NCBI GenBank assembly: GCA_903847605.1
Contig: CAINED010000021.1
Coordinates: forward strand, 156,665-220,664
Source: an uncultured Hyphomicrobiales bacterium
Lineage (GTDB): Bacteria > Pseudomonadota > Alphaproteobacteria > Rhizobiales > Beijerinckiaceae
Length of the DNA stretch: 64,000 bases
Reading direction: 5' to 3'
In this document: positions 63,860 through 64,000 of the stretch, one piece after another
Layout: each line of letters starts with the position of its first letter
How positions within the stretch are numbered: position 1 is the first letter of the stretch
The notes under the pieces: generated by a model
The model's database searches: none
The model's input: the letters and a program-made list of their open reading frames with translations, nothing else
Told to the model about the DNA's origin: nothing
Made by a program: the position numbers and the translations under genes

Positions 63860-64000
63860 CCCGTTTTATTCATCAGTGGATGAATTTGAGGCTGGCGAAC
63901 GTAGCTTAATGAGTTGATTTGGCTTAGGGTTTGGTTGCTTACGCCGATCCCGTTCGCCACTTCGCGCCAGCCACGTTCGCCATGACCGACGATAACCTCC

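Noticed and set aside
63856..64000. Minus-strand open frame of 48 codons running off the window end, with a faint helix-turn-helix look (WREVANGIGVSNQTLSQ)
   Set aside because: Too short and cut by the window end; without the rest it cannot be told from chance. Worth re-reading with the next sequence.

Overview
The window is high-GC chromosomal DNA from an alphaproteobacterium, most likely of the Rhizobiales/Hyphomicrobiales. The evidence is an ALA synthase-type HemA (the alphaproteobacterial C4 route), the order ileS-lspA-lipoprotein-like gene-M16-M16, an EI-Ntr PtsP with a GAF domain, many periplasmic TctC/Bug-type binding proteins, and a GC-rich palindromic repeat translated inside ileS. 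I see no rRNA, tRNA, CRISPR array, prophage or intact insertion sequence. Genus cannot be fixed from this stretch.

Layout. 1-4.6 kb: hemA and a large RTX-repeat protein facing it. 4.6-12.7 kb: catabolic island A, with an Asp/Glu-racemase-fold protein, a TctC-type binding protein, then a forward gene string: FAD monooxygenase, isocitrate lyase/PEP mutase-family lyase, two-subunit aconitase/LeuCD-like hydro-lyase, isochorismatase-fold amidase and polysaccharide-deacetylase-fold hydrolase. 12.8-21.4 kb: core genes on the minus strand (two M16 proteins, a secreted protein, lspA, ileS, ribF). 21.8-36.8 kb: response regulator, HAD phosphatase, matrixin-like protease, binding protein plus RidA, HMA protein, a three-gene ABC export system, an aminotransferase, a toxin-antitoxin pair, polyprenyl synthase, a methyltransferase and a GGDEF-EAL protein. 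36.8-45.0 kb: catabolic island B, with a second amidase/deacetylase-fold pair followed by two tandem binding proteins, a TrmO-like gene and a ModE-like regulator, an LLM-type flavin oxidoreductase, another binding protein and a P450. 45.1-46.6 kb: modBC with a ModE-type operator. 47.2-60.8 kb: MFS pump, UspA, PNPOx-like protein, acs, SMR pump, ceramidase-like membrane protein, mmsA, esterase, chrA, prfA, ptsP. 61.0-63.9 kb: a TauA/NMT1-type binding protein divergent from an FAH hydrolase and a cyclase-family hydrolase.

How it may work together. The most striking feature is the repeated pair of an isochorismatase-fold amidase and a deacetylase-fold hydrolase. In island A this pair follows enzymes able to hydrate a (substituted) maleate and cleave the resulting malate. 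I infer a route from cyclic imide or N-heterocycle to half-amide, to maleate-type diacid, to alkylmalate, to pyruvate plus a second acid, fed by TctC-type binding proteins. The substrate is unknown. Acs and MmsA elsewhere in the window would suit activation of short acids, but that link is speculative.

A second theme is molybdate control: a short ModE without the Mop domain, a ModC without the Mop domain, and a perfect-armed 24-bp ModE-like palindrome with a hairpin-rich leader before modB; modA is not in the window.
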